A stretch of 64,000 nt of DNA from Ferrovibrio sp965278975 (GCF_965278975.1 NZ_OZ257126.1:806001-870000), one strand, 5' to 3'. Counted from the first letter of the stretch, positions 1 to 8,216 are shown. Program-made: numbers and translations. Notes: generated by a model not told the origin, from the sequence alone.

Positions 1-2
1 TT

Positions 3-36
3 CCCTGTGGCGGCTGGTATTCCAGCCGCCACAGGG
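3..36. terminator. Strong hairpin, probable transcription terminator
   Basis: A perfect 15-bp inverted repeat (3-17 with 22-36) surrounds a 4-base loop. It lies just beyond the stop codon of the minus-strand binding-protein gene. A T-run on the minus strand cannot be judged because the window ends. The hairpin may serve transcripts from both sides. Confidence 0.7.
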
Positions 37-43
37 TGGAGGC

Positions 44-1660
44 TTACTTGGTCATGGTGATCGGGGTGAGATCCTGGAACCAGTTCTGCGCCTGAACGAA
101 GCCCTTCACCTTGCTGGTCATGGCGCGCGGATTCACGTCATGGGTCACCATCAGGAAGATGGCGTCATCAACGTATTTCTCGTGCACCTTCTGCATCACC
201 TTGGTCTGCTCCGCCGGATCGAAGGTGGTGCGCAGCTGATCAAACAGCTTGTCCATGTCCGGGTCGCAGTAATGGCCCCAGTTGGTGCCGGCCGGCGGCG
301 CGAAATTGCACTGCAGGTGACGGATCACACCGGTGAACGGATCCTGGATGAAGTACGTGTAGTTCATCGCCGTGCCGCCACGCGAACTCTCATGCTTCGA
401 GCCGGCACGCCAGATGTTGATCAGCGTGTTCCACTCCACCACTTCGAAATCGACCTGGATGCCGATTTCGGCGAGGTTCTGCTGCACGAATTCATTCATC
501 GGCAGCGGCAGCATCTGGCCCGAACCCGAGGGCGAGATCAGCACTTTGGTCTTCAGCGGCTTGGCCTTGGAATAGCCGGCCTCGGCCATCAGCTTGCTGG
601 CGGCCGCCACGTCATACTTCAGCTTGAAAGTCGGGTTGCCAAACCACTGGTGGCCCGGCGGATAGAAGCCTTCGGCTGGAATCATCAGGCCGCCAAGCAG
701 TTCCTTCAGGCCCTGGCGATCCACCGCCAGATTGGCCGCCTTGCGCACGCGGATATCGTTCCAGGGCGAGCCTTCGGCGCGCGAGAGATGCCAGGTCCAG
801 TTATGCGGATAGGCATTGGTGACGATGGTGAAGCCGGCATTCTTCAACGACGGCACGGCATCCGGGGCCGGCGATTCAATCCAGTCGACCTGACCCGAAC
901 GCAAAGCGGCGACGCGGGCATTCGGCTCCGGCAGCGGCAGCAGCACCAGCTTGTCCAGCTTCGGCACCCGCTTCTTGTCCCAGTAGTCCGGATTCGGCAC
1001 CAGTTCGGCACGCTCACGCGGCACGAAGGCTGCCAGTTTCCACGGGCCGGTACCCGACGGGGTCTTGGCGAATTCATCCCAGCTCTTGCCAACCTTCTCC
1101 CACTGCGCCGGCGAGGAGAACATGATCCAGGCCAGCTGATAGGGCAGCGTCGCGTCCGGTGACTTGGTGATGATTTCCAGGGTGTACTTGTCCACCGCCT
1201 TGTAGCTGGCGATGGCGGGAATACGCGAGCGGCCTTGAGCCGACTGGCGCGGATCAAATTGCGGCGCGTCCTTGTTCAGCAGCTTTTCGAAATTCCACAC
1301 CGCGGATTCGGCGGTGAATTCGCTGCCATCGTGGAACTTCGCCCCCTGACGAATCTTGAAGGTCCACTTGGTCTTGTCGGTGGCATCCACCTTCCAGCTC
1401 TCGGCCAGGCCAGGCGCGATGTCGGAGGGCTTATCAAAGCTGGAGAGATCCCAGTTGATCAGCGAGTCATAGACCGTGTAGCCCATGAACCGCATGCCCT
1501 CGCCACCATTATCGGTCTGGCCGGTGGTGAGCGGAATGTCGGATGCGGTCATGCCGATGCGCAAGGTGCCCTGGGCGAAGGCGCCAGTGGCGACAAGGCC
1601 AGTCAGTGCCGTGGCGGCAACGAGGCTGAACATGCGGGAGAAGGAGGTTGGGCGGGCCAT
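44..1660 (-). CDS. ABC transporter substrate-binding protein, peptide family 5
   Basis: Periplasmic solute receptor of the SBP_bac_5 (dipeptide/oligopeptide/nickel) class, 538 residues, the usual length. I start it at the ATG at 1660 because this places a classical Sec signal peptide at the N-terminus (basic MARPTSFSR, hydrophobic core, cleavage after AFA near residue 30). The longer reading frame adds 35 residues that do not look like a leader. The mature part opens with TLRIGMT and contains the family patterns APGLAESW and KFHDGSEFTAE. No permease or ATPase gene of this class lies in the window; partners may sit beyond the left edge. The ligand cannot be read from sequence; an oligopeptide or a ureide/amide would suit the neighbours. 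Confidence 0.88.
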   Translation of the reverse strand: MARPTSFSRMFSLVAATALTGLVATGAFAQGTLRIGMTASDIPLTTGQTDNGGEGMRFMGYTVYDSLINWDLSSFDKPSDIAPGLAESWKVDATDKTKWTFKIRQGAKFHDGSEFTAESAVWNFEKLLNKDAPQFDPRQSAQGRSRIPAIASYKAVDKYTLEIITKSPDATLPYQLAWIMFSSPAQWEKVGKSWDEFAKTPSGTGPWKLAAFVPRERAELVPNPDYWDKKRVPKLDKLVLLPLPEPNARVAALRSGQVDWIESPAPDAVPSLKNAGFTIVTNAYPHNWTWHLSRAEGSPWNDIRVRKAANLAVDRQGLKELLGGLMIPAEGFYPPGHQWFGNPTFKLKYDVAAASKLMAEAGYSKAKPLKTKVLISPSGSGQMLPLPMNEFVQQNLAEIGIQVDFEVVEWNTLINIWRAGSKHESSRGGTAMNYTYFIQDPFTGVIRHLQCNFAPPAGTNWGHYCDPDMDKLFDQLRTTFDPAEQTKVMQKVHEKYVDDAIFLMVTHDVNPRAMTSKVKGFVQAQNWFQDLTPITMTK

Positions 1661-1865
1661 GGAAGGATCCTGCAGTGGATGGTGTTTGCTGCATCGCAAA
1701 CTCCATGCCACGGAACTGATACGCGGGATTCCAAGGAGATGCGGGGGACGCGAAGCCATCGGCACACAAACAACCCAGCGCCAGCCTATTTATTGGGCAG
1801 CAACACGCCTTCATATACCTTAGCCGTTAGTTGAATAGCGAAGCGGCATCCGGGATGATTGCGGC
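1661..1865. other. Divergent intergenic region, no firm elements
   Basis: These 205 bases separate the leftward binding-protein gene from the rightward racemase gene and must hold both promoters. I see no convincing palindrome and no clear -35/-10 pair. The racemase start has only a weak ribosome-binding site (GGATGATT). Confidence 0.5.
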
Positions 1866-2603
1866 ATGCGCCTCCTGCTGCTGAACGGCAATACCAGCCA
1901 AGCCATGACCGACCGCCTTGCTCTGGCGGCGCGCGGCATTGCCCGGCCCGATACCGAGATCATCCCGGTGACCGGACGCTTCGGTGCCGAAGTCATTGCC
2001 AGCCGCGCCGCCTATGCCATTGCCGGCCATGCCGTGTTGGATGCCTTTGCAGCCTATGGCCAGGACAAGATCGATGCCGTGGTGCTGGCCTGTTTCGGCG
2101 ATCCCGGCCTAGCCGCCCTGAAGGATGTGGCCGGCATTCCCTGCTTCGGCATGGCGGAGGCCGGCTGCCGCGCCGCCGCCGCGCAGGTCCGGCGCTTCTC
2201 CATTGTCACCGGCGGCGCTGCCTGGGGGCCGATGTTGACCGAATACGCAGCTTCCCTGGGACTGGCTGAGCAGCTAGCCAGCGTGCGCGTATTGGAAGCC
2301 GATGGCGGCCAGATCGGCGCCAGGCCGGAAGCGGCGCGCGAGGCGATCTATCAGGCCGCCGTGAAGGCCATCACGGAAGATGGCGCCGAACTCATCGTGC
2401 TGGGCGGCGCCGGCATGGTGGGCCAGATCGAGCCGTTGGCAGCACGCATCAGCGTGCCGGTGATCGACGGCCTGACTCCGGCGATCCGCATGGCCGAGGC
2501 GGCAGCCGGCAGCCGGCAGTCAGCCTGGCGCGGCCCGATTGCCACCAGCAATCTCAGCGCCGAACTTTCAGCCCTGATTGGTCAGCCAAGTACTTCTTCG
2601 TAG
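1866..2603 (+). CDS. Asp/Glu/hydantoin racemase family protein with one catalytic cysteine
   Basis: 245-residue member of the hydantoin/allantoin racemase branch of the Asp/Glu racemase superfamily. It shows the N-terminal LLLLNGNTSQAMT signature and the ACFGDPGLAAL motif carrying Cys76. Characterised hydantoin racemases use Cys76 and Cys181 as a two-base pair. Here the second motif reads VLGGAGM, so residue 181 is Gly. A cofactor-independent two-base racemisation is therefore doubtful; an isomerase, lyase or decarboxylase reaction, or a binding role, is possible. It runs opposite to the ureide operon at 2618-7540 (convergent, 14 bases between stops), and is probably functionally linked to it. 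Fold assignment is firm; activity is not. Confidence 0.8.
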   Translation: MRLLLLNGNTSQAMTDRLALAARGIARPDTEIIPVTGRFGAEVIASRAAYAIAGHAVLDAFAAYGQDKIDAVVLACFGDPGLAALKDVAGIPCFGMAEAGCRAAAAQVRRFSIVTGGAAWGPMLTEYAASLGLAEQLASVRVLEADGGQIGARPEAAREAIYQAAVKAITEDGAELIVLGGAGMVGQIEPLAARISVPVIDGLTPAIRMAEAAAGSRQSAWRGPIATSNLSAELSALIGQPSTSS

Positions 2604-2617
2604 GCTGGTGCGGCTTC

Positions 2618-4027
2618 CTAAGCCGGCACTTCCTCGTGGAATGGCACCTTGGCTTCGAAAGCACCGGCGAAGCGATAGAGCGTCGCCTCGCCGTAGGGCA
2701 GGCCGACAAGCTGGAAGCCCACCGGCATGCGCCCCCGCATGAAACCGGCCGGCACGGTGAGACCCGGCAGCCCGAGATAATTGATCGGCCGCACCAGACG
2801 CGTGAGCGAGGCGATCAGCTTGGCGGCTTCCGGGCGACCGGCGAGATCGGTTTCGGCGATGCTGGGCGTGGCAGCGGCCACCACGGGCGCGAAAACCGCA
2901 TCGGCGCCATTCATGGCCTTGAGCCAGCCGGCAATCGCCATCGAACGCCAGCGCAGCGCATCGGCGTAATCCACCGCACTGAGCGCCAGGCCATTCTCGA
3001 CGCGGGCCCGCATGGCATCGGAATAGAGATGCGGACGGGTCTTGAGCCAGGGGCCATGGATCGACGCGGCTTCGGTGGAGATCACGATATTCGCCGCCGC
3101 CGTGATCATGTCCATGTCCGGCGGCGTCATCTCGATGATCTTGGCGCCGAGCTTCGAGAAAGTGGCAATCGCCTGTTCCAGCACCTGGCCGCTCGGCTTG
3201 CTCATCTTGTCCCAGAAGAAGGCACGCGGCACCGCCAGCTTCAAGCCACGCAGGCTGCCCGGCTTGGCCGCCGCGACATAATCCGGCACGGCCTCAAGCG
3301 CCGCCGTCGGATCATTCGGATCAGCGCCGGCGAGCAGCTTCAGCATCAAGGCATTGTCGGCCACGCGGCGCGTCATCGGGCCGATAGTATCCAGCGACCA
3401 GCTCAGCGGCATGCAGCCATAACGGCTGACGCGGCCCCAGGTCGGCTTCATGCCGACAATGCCGCAGAGATGCGCCGGCTCGCGGATCGAGCCGCCGGTA
3501 TCGGAGCCAAGCGCGCCATAGACCAGCCGCGCCGCCACCGCCGCAGCCGAGCCGCTGGAAGAGCCGCCGGTGATGCGGGCCGGATTCCATGGATTGCCGG
3601 CATGGCCATAATGGTAATTGTGTCCGGTGGGATTGAAGGCGAATTCCGCCATGTTGAGGCGGCCCAGATCCAGCGCACCGGCAGCATCCAGCCGCTGCAG
3701 CACGGTCGCGGTCTTGTCCGCCTTCCAGTGGCGGCGGATGGCCGAGCCACAGGAGCTTTCCTGGTTCTGGCGATAGAACATGTCCTTATGCGCCAGCGGG
3801 ATGCCGGCGAGCGGCCCGAGTTTAGCACCACGTTTGCGGGCGCGATCAGCGGCCTTGGCGGCTTTCAGCGCAGCCTCAGCCTCAAGCTTGATGAAGGCAT
3901 TGACCTTCGGCTGCCAGGAAGCGGCACGCGCCAGCGCGGCCTCGACCAGGGCCTGCGACGTAACCTTGCCGGATTTGAGCGCGGCAACGGCATCGGTGAG
4001 TGAAAGCAGGGCGGGATCCTGGCTCAT
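2618..4027 (-). CDS. Amidase-signature hydrolase, AtzE/GatA-like
   Basis: 469-residue amidase-signature enzyme hydrolysing a C-N amide or carboxyureide bond. The Ser-cisSer-Lys triad is visible as Lys81 (AHKDM), Ser156 in GGSSSGSAAA and Ser180 in GSDTGGS, with the usual 24-residue spacing between the two serines. I use the ATG at 4027 rather than the GTG one codon earlier. The ATG overlaps the upstream stop as TGATG, which implies translational coupling to the small gene before it. That small gene looks AtzG-like, so this may be the catalytic subunit of an AtzE-AtzG-type complex (AtzE hydrolyses 1-carboxybiuret in cyanuric acid degradation). Carbamoylases upstream point to a ureide-derived substrate. 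Not a transamidosome GatA by context. Confidence 0.88.
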   Translation of the reverse strand: MSQDPALLSLTDAVAALKSGKVTSQALVEAALARAASWQPKVNAFIKLEAEAALKAAKAADRARKRGAKLGPLAGIPLAHKDMFYRQNQESSCGSAIRRHWKADKTATVLQRLDAAGALDLGRLNMAEFAFNPTGHNYHYGHAGNPWNPARITGGSSSGSAAAVAARLVYGALGSDTGGSIREPAHLCGIVGMKPTWGRVSRYGCMPLSWSLDTIGPMTRRVADNALMLKLLAGADPNDPTAALEAVPDYVAAAKPGSLRGLKLAVPRAFFWDKMSKPSGQVLEQAIATFSKLGAKIIEMTPPDMDMITAAANIVISTEAASIHGPWLKTRPHLYSDAMRARVENGLALSAVDYADALRWRSMAIAGWLKAMNGADAVFAPVVAAATPSIAETDLAGRPEAAKLIASLTRLVRPINYLGLPGLTVPAGFMRGRMPVGFQLVGLPYGEATLYRFAGAFEAKVPFHEEVPA

Positions 4028-4263
4028 CACTTGGCTCCCGGCTTCTTGACCGGAAACAGGCCAGGCTCGGCCTCCATCGGCAGCTTGGCAGCGAGCTGGC
4101 GGAAGCGGGTCAGCGCCGGCGCCAGCGCCATGCCGATAGCTTTTGAGCGGCCCGGGCGCAGCAGCACGCCGGCTTCGTTGAACATGGCGGCGACGAGTGT
4201 CGGCGGCAGCGGGTTCTTATCCGGCTTCTTCATGGCGCCCTTCTTCATAGCAAGCTTCTTCAT
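4027..4263 (-). CDS. Small AtzG-like (DUF4089-type) protein
   Basis: 78-residue soluble protein between the D-carbamoylase and the amidase, overlapping the amidase start by one base. Its C-terminal half has the spacing I associate with AtzG/DUF4089 small subunits of amidases: a helix with RPGRSKAI, then LTRFRQLAAKLP, then an acidic-proline tail (EAEPGLF). This is recognition by pattern and position, not a strong match. The N-terminus is odd: ATGAAGAAG recurs three times, giving in-frame ATGs at 4263, 4248 and 4233. Only the third has a sensible ribosome-binding site (GAAGG, about 6 bases upstream), so the real protein may be 68 residues starting MKKPDKN. Confidence 0.65.
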   Translation of the reverse strand: MKKLAMKKGAMKKPDKNPLPPTLVAAMFNEAGVLLRPGRSKAIGMALAPALTRFRQLAAKLPMEAEPGLFPVKKPGAK

Positions 4264-4273
4264 GCCAAACTGA

Positions 4274-5197
4274 TCATGGGGGCAGCTCAGCCCCCTTGCG
4301 GCTGGTGATCAACCCGTAATGCTGCGGCATCCGGTGCCGGGCAAAGTTAAACGTGGTCGACGTGTAGCTCAAGCCGGCATCGAGGTCGCAGCAGGCAACA
4401 ATCAGTTCGTCGCCCTCGGTGCGCGCCAGCGCCACCGGCTGGCCGGACGGCGCCACGATCTGGCTGCCGCCGATCATCGGCACGCCCTCTTCCTCGCCGG
4501 CCTTGGCGACGCCCACCACCCAGCAGCCATTCTGATAGGCGCCGGACTGCATCACCAGACCATTATGGAACAGCGACAACGCATCATGATCCGGTGCCGG
4601 CGGGTTATGCACCGGCGTGTTGTAGCCGAGCAGGATCATCTCCGCCCCCTGCAGACCCATGACGCGGTAGGTTTCCGGCCAGCGGCGGTCGTTGCAGATC
4701 GCCATGCCGATGATGCCGCCAAAAGCGCGCCAAACCTGAAAGCCGGTATCGCTTTCGTCGAAATAGCGCTTTTCCAGATGCTGGAACTGGCGCCAGGGTT
4801 CATGCTCGGCATGGCCGGGCAGATGCACCTTGCGGTATTTGCCGACAATGCTGCCGTCGCGCTCGACCAGGATGGCCGTATTGTAGCGCTTGTCGCCAGC
4901 CATCTCGGCATAACCGAGATAGAAGCCTACCCGCAACCGCTTCGACTCGTCGAACAGCTTCTGCGTCTCCGGCCCCGGCATGCTGGCCTCGAAGAAGCCG
5001 TCCACCTCGGCCTGTTGAGCCATGAACCAGCGTGGAAAGAAGGTGGTGAGCGCCAGTTCGGGAAACACCACCAGCTCGCAACCCATGCGATGGCCTTCGC
5101 GCAGCAACGCGATCAGACGCTCCACCACCTCGGCGCGGCCATGCGCCCGCTGGATCGGCCCGAGCTGCGCGGCCCCGACGGTAAGCGGACGCGGCAT
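4274..5197 (-). CDS. N-carbamoyl-D-amino-acid hydrolase (nitrilase superfamily)
   Basis: 307-residue carbon-nitrogen hydrolase, almost exactly the length of Agrobacterium D-carbamoylase (about 304). These enzymes cleave N-carbamoyl-D-amino acids to the D-amino acid, CO2 and ammonia. The Glu-Lys-Cys triad is Glu47 (FPELALTTFF), Lys123 (YRKVHLPGH) and Cys168 (AICNDRRWPE). The motif following the cysteine and the C-terminal SYTSTTFNFARHR segment are typical of the D-carbamoylase subgroup rather than beta-ureidopropionase. Its ATG overlaps the stop of the M20 carbamoylase by one base (TGATG). Pairing of D- and L-type carbamoylases suggests both enantiomers of an N-carbamoyl product are used. Confidence 0.88.
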   Translation of the reverse strand: MPRPLTVGAAQLGPIQRAHGRAEVVERLIALLREGHRMGCELVVFPELALTTFFPRWFMAQQAEVDGFFEASMPGPETQKLFDESKRLRVGFYLGYAEMAGDKRYNTAILVERDGSIVGKYRKVHLPGHAEHEPWRQFQHLEKRYFDESDTGFQVWRAFGGIIGMAICNDRRWPETYRVMGLQGAEMILLGYNTPVHNPPAPDHDALSLFHNGLVMQSGAYQNGCWVVGVAKAGEEEGVPMIGGSQIVAPSGQPVALARTEGDELIVACCDLDAGLSYTSTTFNFARHRMPQHYGLITSRKGAELPP

Positions 5198-6426
5198 CAG
5201 GCAGCCAGGCGCTGCATCATGCGCAGCAGGATATTGGCACCGGCTTCCAGGTCGGCCGGCTCGGTATGCTCTTTCACATTGTGGCTGAGGCCGTTCACAC
5301 TTGGCACAAAGATCATGCCGGTGGGGCAGAGTGTCGCCATCATCTGTGCATCATGACCGGCGCCAGAGGTCATGCGGCGCGCCTTGTAGCCGAAATCACC
5401 GGCAATCTCGCTCACCATGTCGATCATATGCGATGCGAAAACTATCGGCTTGGTGCGCGCCAGCGGCCGTGTGGAAATCTTCACCCCCTCGGCAATGGCG
5501 ATCTTATCGAGGAAGGCGAACAATCTGGCTTCCGCCTGCTGCAATACGGCTTCGTCAGGGTTGCGGATATCAACCGTCATCACCGCGCGGTTCGGCACAA
5601 CATTGGTAATGCCGGGGCGGAATTCCATGCGGCCGACGGTACCGACCTGGCCGCCCCCCAATTCCCGCGTCAATTGGCGTACGAACACCGCGATCTCGGC
5701 GGCGGCGTAGCCGGCATCTTTCCGTAGCCGCATCGGCGTGGTGCCGGCATGGGCGGACACGCCTTCGACAGTTACTTCCGTCCACGAAATGCCCTGCACG
5801 CCATCAACGGCCCCGATCACCAGGCCCTCGGCCTCCAGGATCGGGCCTTGCTCGATATGCAATTCAACGAAGGCATGGGGTTTCAGCCAGCCCGGTTCGG
5901 CCGGGCCGCAATAGCCGATACGCTTGAGTTCATCGCCGCAGACCTTGCCGTCAATACCAACCACCTCATAGGCATGATCGAGGTCAAGCTGGCCGGTATA
6001 GACCATGCTGCCCATGATATCGGGATGGAAGCGCGCACCTTCCTCGTTGGAAAAGAACGCCACCGCCAGCGGCAGGCGGGTGGTGATGCCGGCCTCGTTC
6101 AACCGTTCGATCACTTCCAGGCCGGCAATGACGCCGAGATTGCCGTCATAGCGGCCACCCGTGCGCACGGTGTCGATATGCGAGCCGGTCATCACTGGGG
6201 CGCCGGGCTCCAGGCCCTTGCGCACCCCGATGGTGTTGCCGATCTTGTCGATGGTCACGTCCAGGCCAAGCTGGCGCATCCAGCCGGACACCAGGTCTCG
6301 GCCCTGCTTGTCCTCATCGGTGAAGGCGAGCCGGGCATTGCCGCCCCCGGGCAGGCCGCCGATCTGGCCCAATTCCTCCAGCCTTTGGCACAACCGCGCG
6401 CCGTTGATGCGTAGATCCGTGCTCAT
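5197..6426 (-). CDS. M20-family N-carbamoyl-L-amino acid / allantoate-type amidohydrolase
   Basis: 409-residue metal-dependent amidohydrolase of the peptidase M20 family (L-carbamoylase, beta-ureidopropionase, allantoate and ureidoglycolate amidohydrolases). Metal-site motifs are present: GSHIDTV with His83, GGRYDGN with Asp94, FSNEEGARF with the Glu pair near 128-129, and HIEQGP in the dimerisation/second-shell region. It releases CO2 and ammonia from an N-carbamoyl or ureido acid. Within this family the substrate cannot be fixed by eye; allantoate, N-carbamoyl-L-amino acid and 3-ureidopropionate are all candidates. Four bases separate it from the upstream ammonia-lyase, and it overlaps the downstream D-carbamoylase, so it belongs to one operon. 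Confidence 0.88.
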   Translation of the reverse strand: MSTDLRINGARLCQRLEELGQIGGLPGGGNARLAFTDEDKQGRDLVSGWMRQLGLDVTIDKIGNTIGVRKGLEPGAPVMTGSHIDTVRTGGRYDGNLGVIAGLEVIERLNEAGITTRLPLAVAFFSNEEGARFHPDIMGSMVYTGQLDLDHAYEVVGIDGKVCGDELKRIGYCGPAEPGWLKPHAFVELHIEQGPILEAEGLVIGAVDGVQGISWTEVTVEGVSAHAGTTPMRLRKDAGYAAAEIAVFVRQLTRELGGGQVGTVGRMEFRPGITNVVPNRAVMTVDIRNPDEAVLQQAEARLFAFLDKIAIAEGVKISTRPLARTKPIVFASHMIDMVSEIAGDFGYKARRMTSGAGHDAQMMATLCPTGMIFVPSVNGLSHNVKEHTEPADLEAGANILLRMMQRLAA

Positions 6427-6430
6427 GCCC

Positions 6431-7540
6431 TCACCTCACGTCCTCATGGCTCCGCCCGACGATCTGGCGATACAATGCCGGATCGGTGGCGCCCTCACTA
6501 CCGAAAACCAGCAGCCGCGAGGCGGCATCCAGGCCGAACAGCCCGGCCTGCCGCGCCGCCAGCGCCCCAGCCAGCCCGGCTACCGCTGATTCACCGGCCA
6601 CCACGCCTGCTGCCGCCAGCCGGCGCATCAGCTCCAGCGCCGCCTCGTCCGGCACCATCATGAAGCCATCGGCGCCGGGATCGAGAATTTCCCAGGCCAG
6701 TTCCGAGACTTCGCCGCAGGCCAGGCCCGCCATCACTGTATCCAGATCACCCGGCACCACCACCGGATGGCCGGCACGCGCACTCTCATAGAGGCAGGCG
6801 GCGCGCTCCGGCTCCACCACCACGAAGCGCGGCCGGGTCGCACCGAAACGCTGCCAGAGATAGGCCAGCACTGCCGCCGCCAGACCGCCGACGCCGCCCT
6901 GCACAAAAACATGCGTGGGATACTCGGCGGGGGGCATCTGCTCATAGGCTTCGGCAGCCATCACGCCATAGCCCTGCATCACGTCGCGTGGCACATCGCG
7001 ATAGCCGGGATAGGATGTATCGGAAACGACGAACCAGCCATTGGCATCAGCATCGCGCTGCGCCTGACGCACGGCATCATCATAGTTGCCGGCAACGCGG
7101 CGCACTTCGGCGCCATAGCGGGCGATGGCATCGACCCGGCCCTGGCTGACCGTGGCATGGACATAGATGACACAGGCACAGCCGAAGCTCTGCGCACCCC
7201 AGGCAACCGAACGGCCATGATTGCCATCGGTGGCGCAGGTGACGGTGATGCGTTTGCCGCTCCCGCCCCGCTTCTGCAACAGCCGCCAGACGGCATAGGC
7301 ACCACCCAGCGCCTTGAAGCTGCCAAGCCCGAAGCGCCCGGCTTCATCCTTGTAGTGGATCGATGCGAAGCCCTCTGCACGCGCCAGGACATCCAGGTTG
7401 CGCAGGGGCGTCGACGCATAGCCCGGCCAGGCGGCAATGACCTGTCGTGCCTCGGCCAGGGCCGCGTGCGACTGGATCGCCTGCAGGCCAGACGGATAGG
7501 CCTCGGCAAGACGGCGGGGATTCTCGAACCAGGTGACCAT
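6431..7540 (-). CDS. dpaL: 2,3-diaminopropionate ammonia-lyase
   Basis: 369-residue fold-type-II PLP enzyme converting 2,3-diaminopropionate to pyruvate and two ammonia. The Schiff-base lysine is Lys76 in GSFKALGG. The phosphate-binding glycine loop is GGVGGLAAA near residue 220, and the DGNHGRSVAW and SDTSYPGYRDVP segments supply the aspartates typical of DpaL (E. coli YgeX). It is the first gene of the ureide operon (7540 to 2618). In enterobacteria ygeX also lies next to hydantoinase, M20-hydrolase and carbamoyltransferase genes, so this association recurs. Here the operon could liberate 2,3-diaminopropionate from ureido-substituted precursors and deaminate it. Confidence 0.88.
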   Translation of the reverse strand: MVTWFENPRRLAEAYPSGLQAIQSHAALAEARQVIAAWPGYASTPLRNLDVLARAEGFASIHYKDEAGRFGLGSFKALGGAYAVWRLLQKRGGSGKRITVTCATDGNHGRSVAWGAQSFGCACVIYVHATVSQGRVDAIARYGAEVRRVAGNYDDAVRQAQRDADANGWFVVSDTSYPGYRDVPRDVMQGYGVMAAEAYEQMPPAEYPTHVFVQGGVGGLAAAVLAYLWQRFGATRPRFVVVEPERAACLYESARAGHPVVVPGDLDTVMAGLACGEVSELAWEILDPGADGFMMVPDEAALELMRRLAAAGVVAGESAVAGLAGALAARQAGLFGLDAASRLLVFGSEGATDPALYRQIVGRSHEDVR

Positions 7541-7552
7541 GCCCGAGGTTAA

Positions 7553-7579
7553 GCAATTTGTTTGCCAACATACAATTGC
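7553..7579. promoter_or_regulatory. Inverted repeat upstream of dpaL, candidate operator
   Basis: GCAATT (7553-7558) and AATTGC (7574-7579) form an interrupted inverted repeat just before the first gene of the ureide operon. The outer bases extend the symmetry (GCAATTTGT against GCAATTGTAT on the other strand). Position and symmetry suggest a regulator site; no dedicated regulator gene is adjacent. Confidence 0.4.
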
Positions 7580-7596
7580 TGTGGCGTTTTCCTGTC

Positions 7597-7660
7597 ACCC
7601 TCGCGAAAGCGAGGGTCCCATTGCTGCTTTGACAAATGCGATACCCGCTTGCGCGGGTAT
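7597..7660. repeat. Two short REP-like palindromes
   Basis: Two 8-bp perfect hairpins stand 24 bases apart: ACCCTCGC/GCGAGGGT around a GAAA tetraloop (7597-7616), and ATACCCGC/GCGGGTAT around TTGC (7641-7660). They resemble the dispersed CCCGCGAAAGCGGG elements common between genes in many alphaproteobacteria. They may also end transcription of allA (minus strand, stop at 7722). The rest of the 7541-7721 gap shows nothing else. Confidence 0.65.
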
Positions 7661-7721
7661 GACGCCCTCTATGTTTTGACAGGTAGAATCAATCACCGCC
7701 CAATATTTAATCAGGCCGGGT

Positions 7722-8201
7722 CTAATCAGGCAGACCGACCTGGATCTCGATATCCAGCGGCACCAGTTCTTCATCCTGGGCGTCGTTGTTGGCCCACATC
7801 ACCACGGTGAATTCGCCGCGCGGGCTTAAGGAGGTCATCGGGTGGTGCCAGATATTGGCACCATAGATGATGCCCTGATCCGGGCCGGCCAGGAAGGCGA
7901 TGGCGCGCGCCGGATCCGGCCGCCCGGCGCCGCTATCCGGGCAGACGGTGACGAGGTAGCGCGTGCCATTCATCGGCAGGAAAGCCTGAGCCGAGAATTC
8001 GTGGCGCTCGAACAGGGTGAGCCGGCAGGGCAGTTCCACGCCGTGCATTACCGAATAGGACAAGCCGAGCGGCACGCCGGGCCGGCGATTCTCGATCAGG
8101 TCGCCAAAGTAAATCCGCCGATGATCGGCAGGCATGGTGACGACATGGCCGTAGGGCGCAAAGGCTGCGGCGGTGAGCGGCTGGGGCTTCAGCGTGATCA
8201 T
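7722..8201 (-). CDS. allA: Ureidoglycolate lyase
   Basis: 159-residue cupin-fold enzyme splitting ureidoglycolate into glyoxylate and urea, the last step of allantoin/allantoate use. It has the AllA hallmarks: LFERHEFSAQAFLPM, GTRYLVTV and the C-terminal metal-site block IWHHPMTSL. Length fits AllA (about 160). It lies 15 bases downstream of the acyl-CoA ligase gene and is probably cotranscribed with it. With the M20 hydrolase nearby, this gives two of the enzymes expected for allantoate breakdown; no uricase or OHCU decarboxylase gene is present in the window. Confidence 0.87.
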   Translation of the reverse strand: MITLKPQPLTAAAFAPYGHVVTMPADHRRIYFGDLIENRRPGVPLGLSYSVMHGVELPCRLTLFERHEFSAQAFLPMNGTRYLVTVCPDSGAGRPDPARAIAFLAGPDQGIIYGANIWHHPMTSLSPRGEFTVVMWANNDAQDEELVPLDIEIQVGLPD

Positions 8202-8216
8202 CGCCCCAGTTAACCG

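Noticed and set aside
2636..4003. Plus-strand open frame of 455 codons over the amidase
   Set aside because: The minus strand encodes an amidase with an intact catalytic triad; the plus-strand product is a His/Arg-rich shadow.
2618..4027. GatA subunit of Glu-tRNA amidotransferase
   Set aside because: No gatB or gatC is adjacent; context is a ureide operon with an AtzG-like partner.
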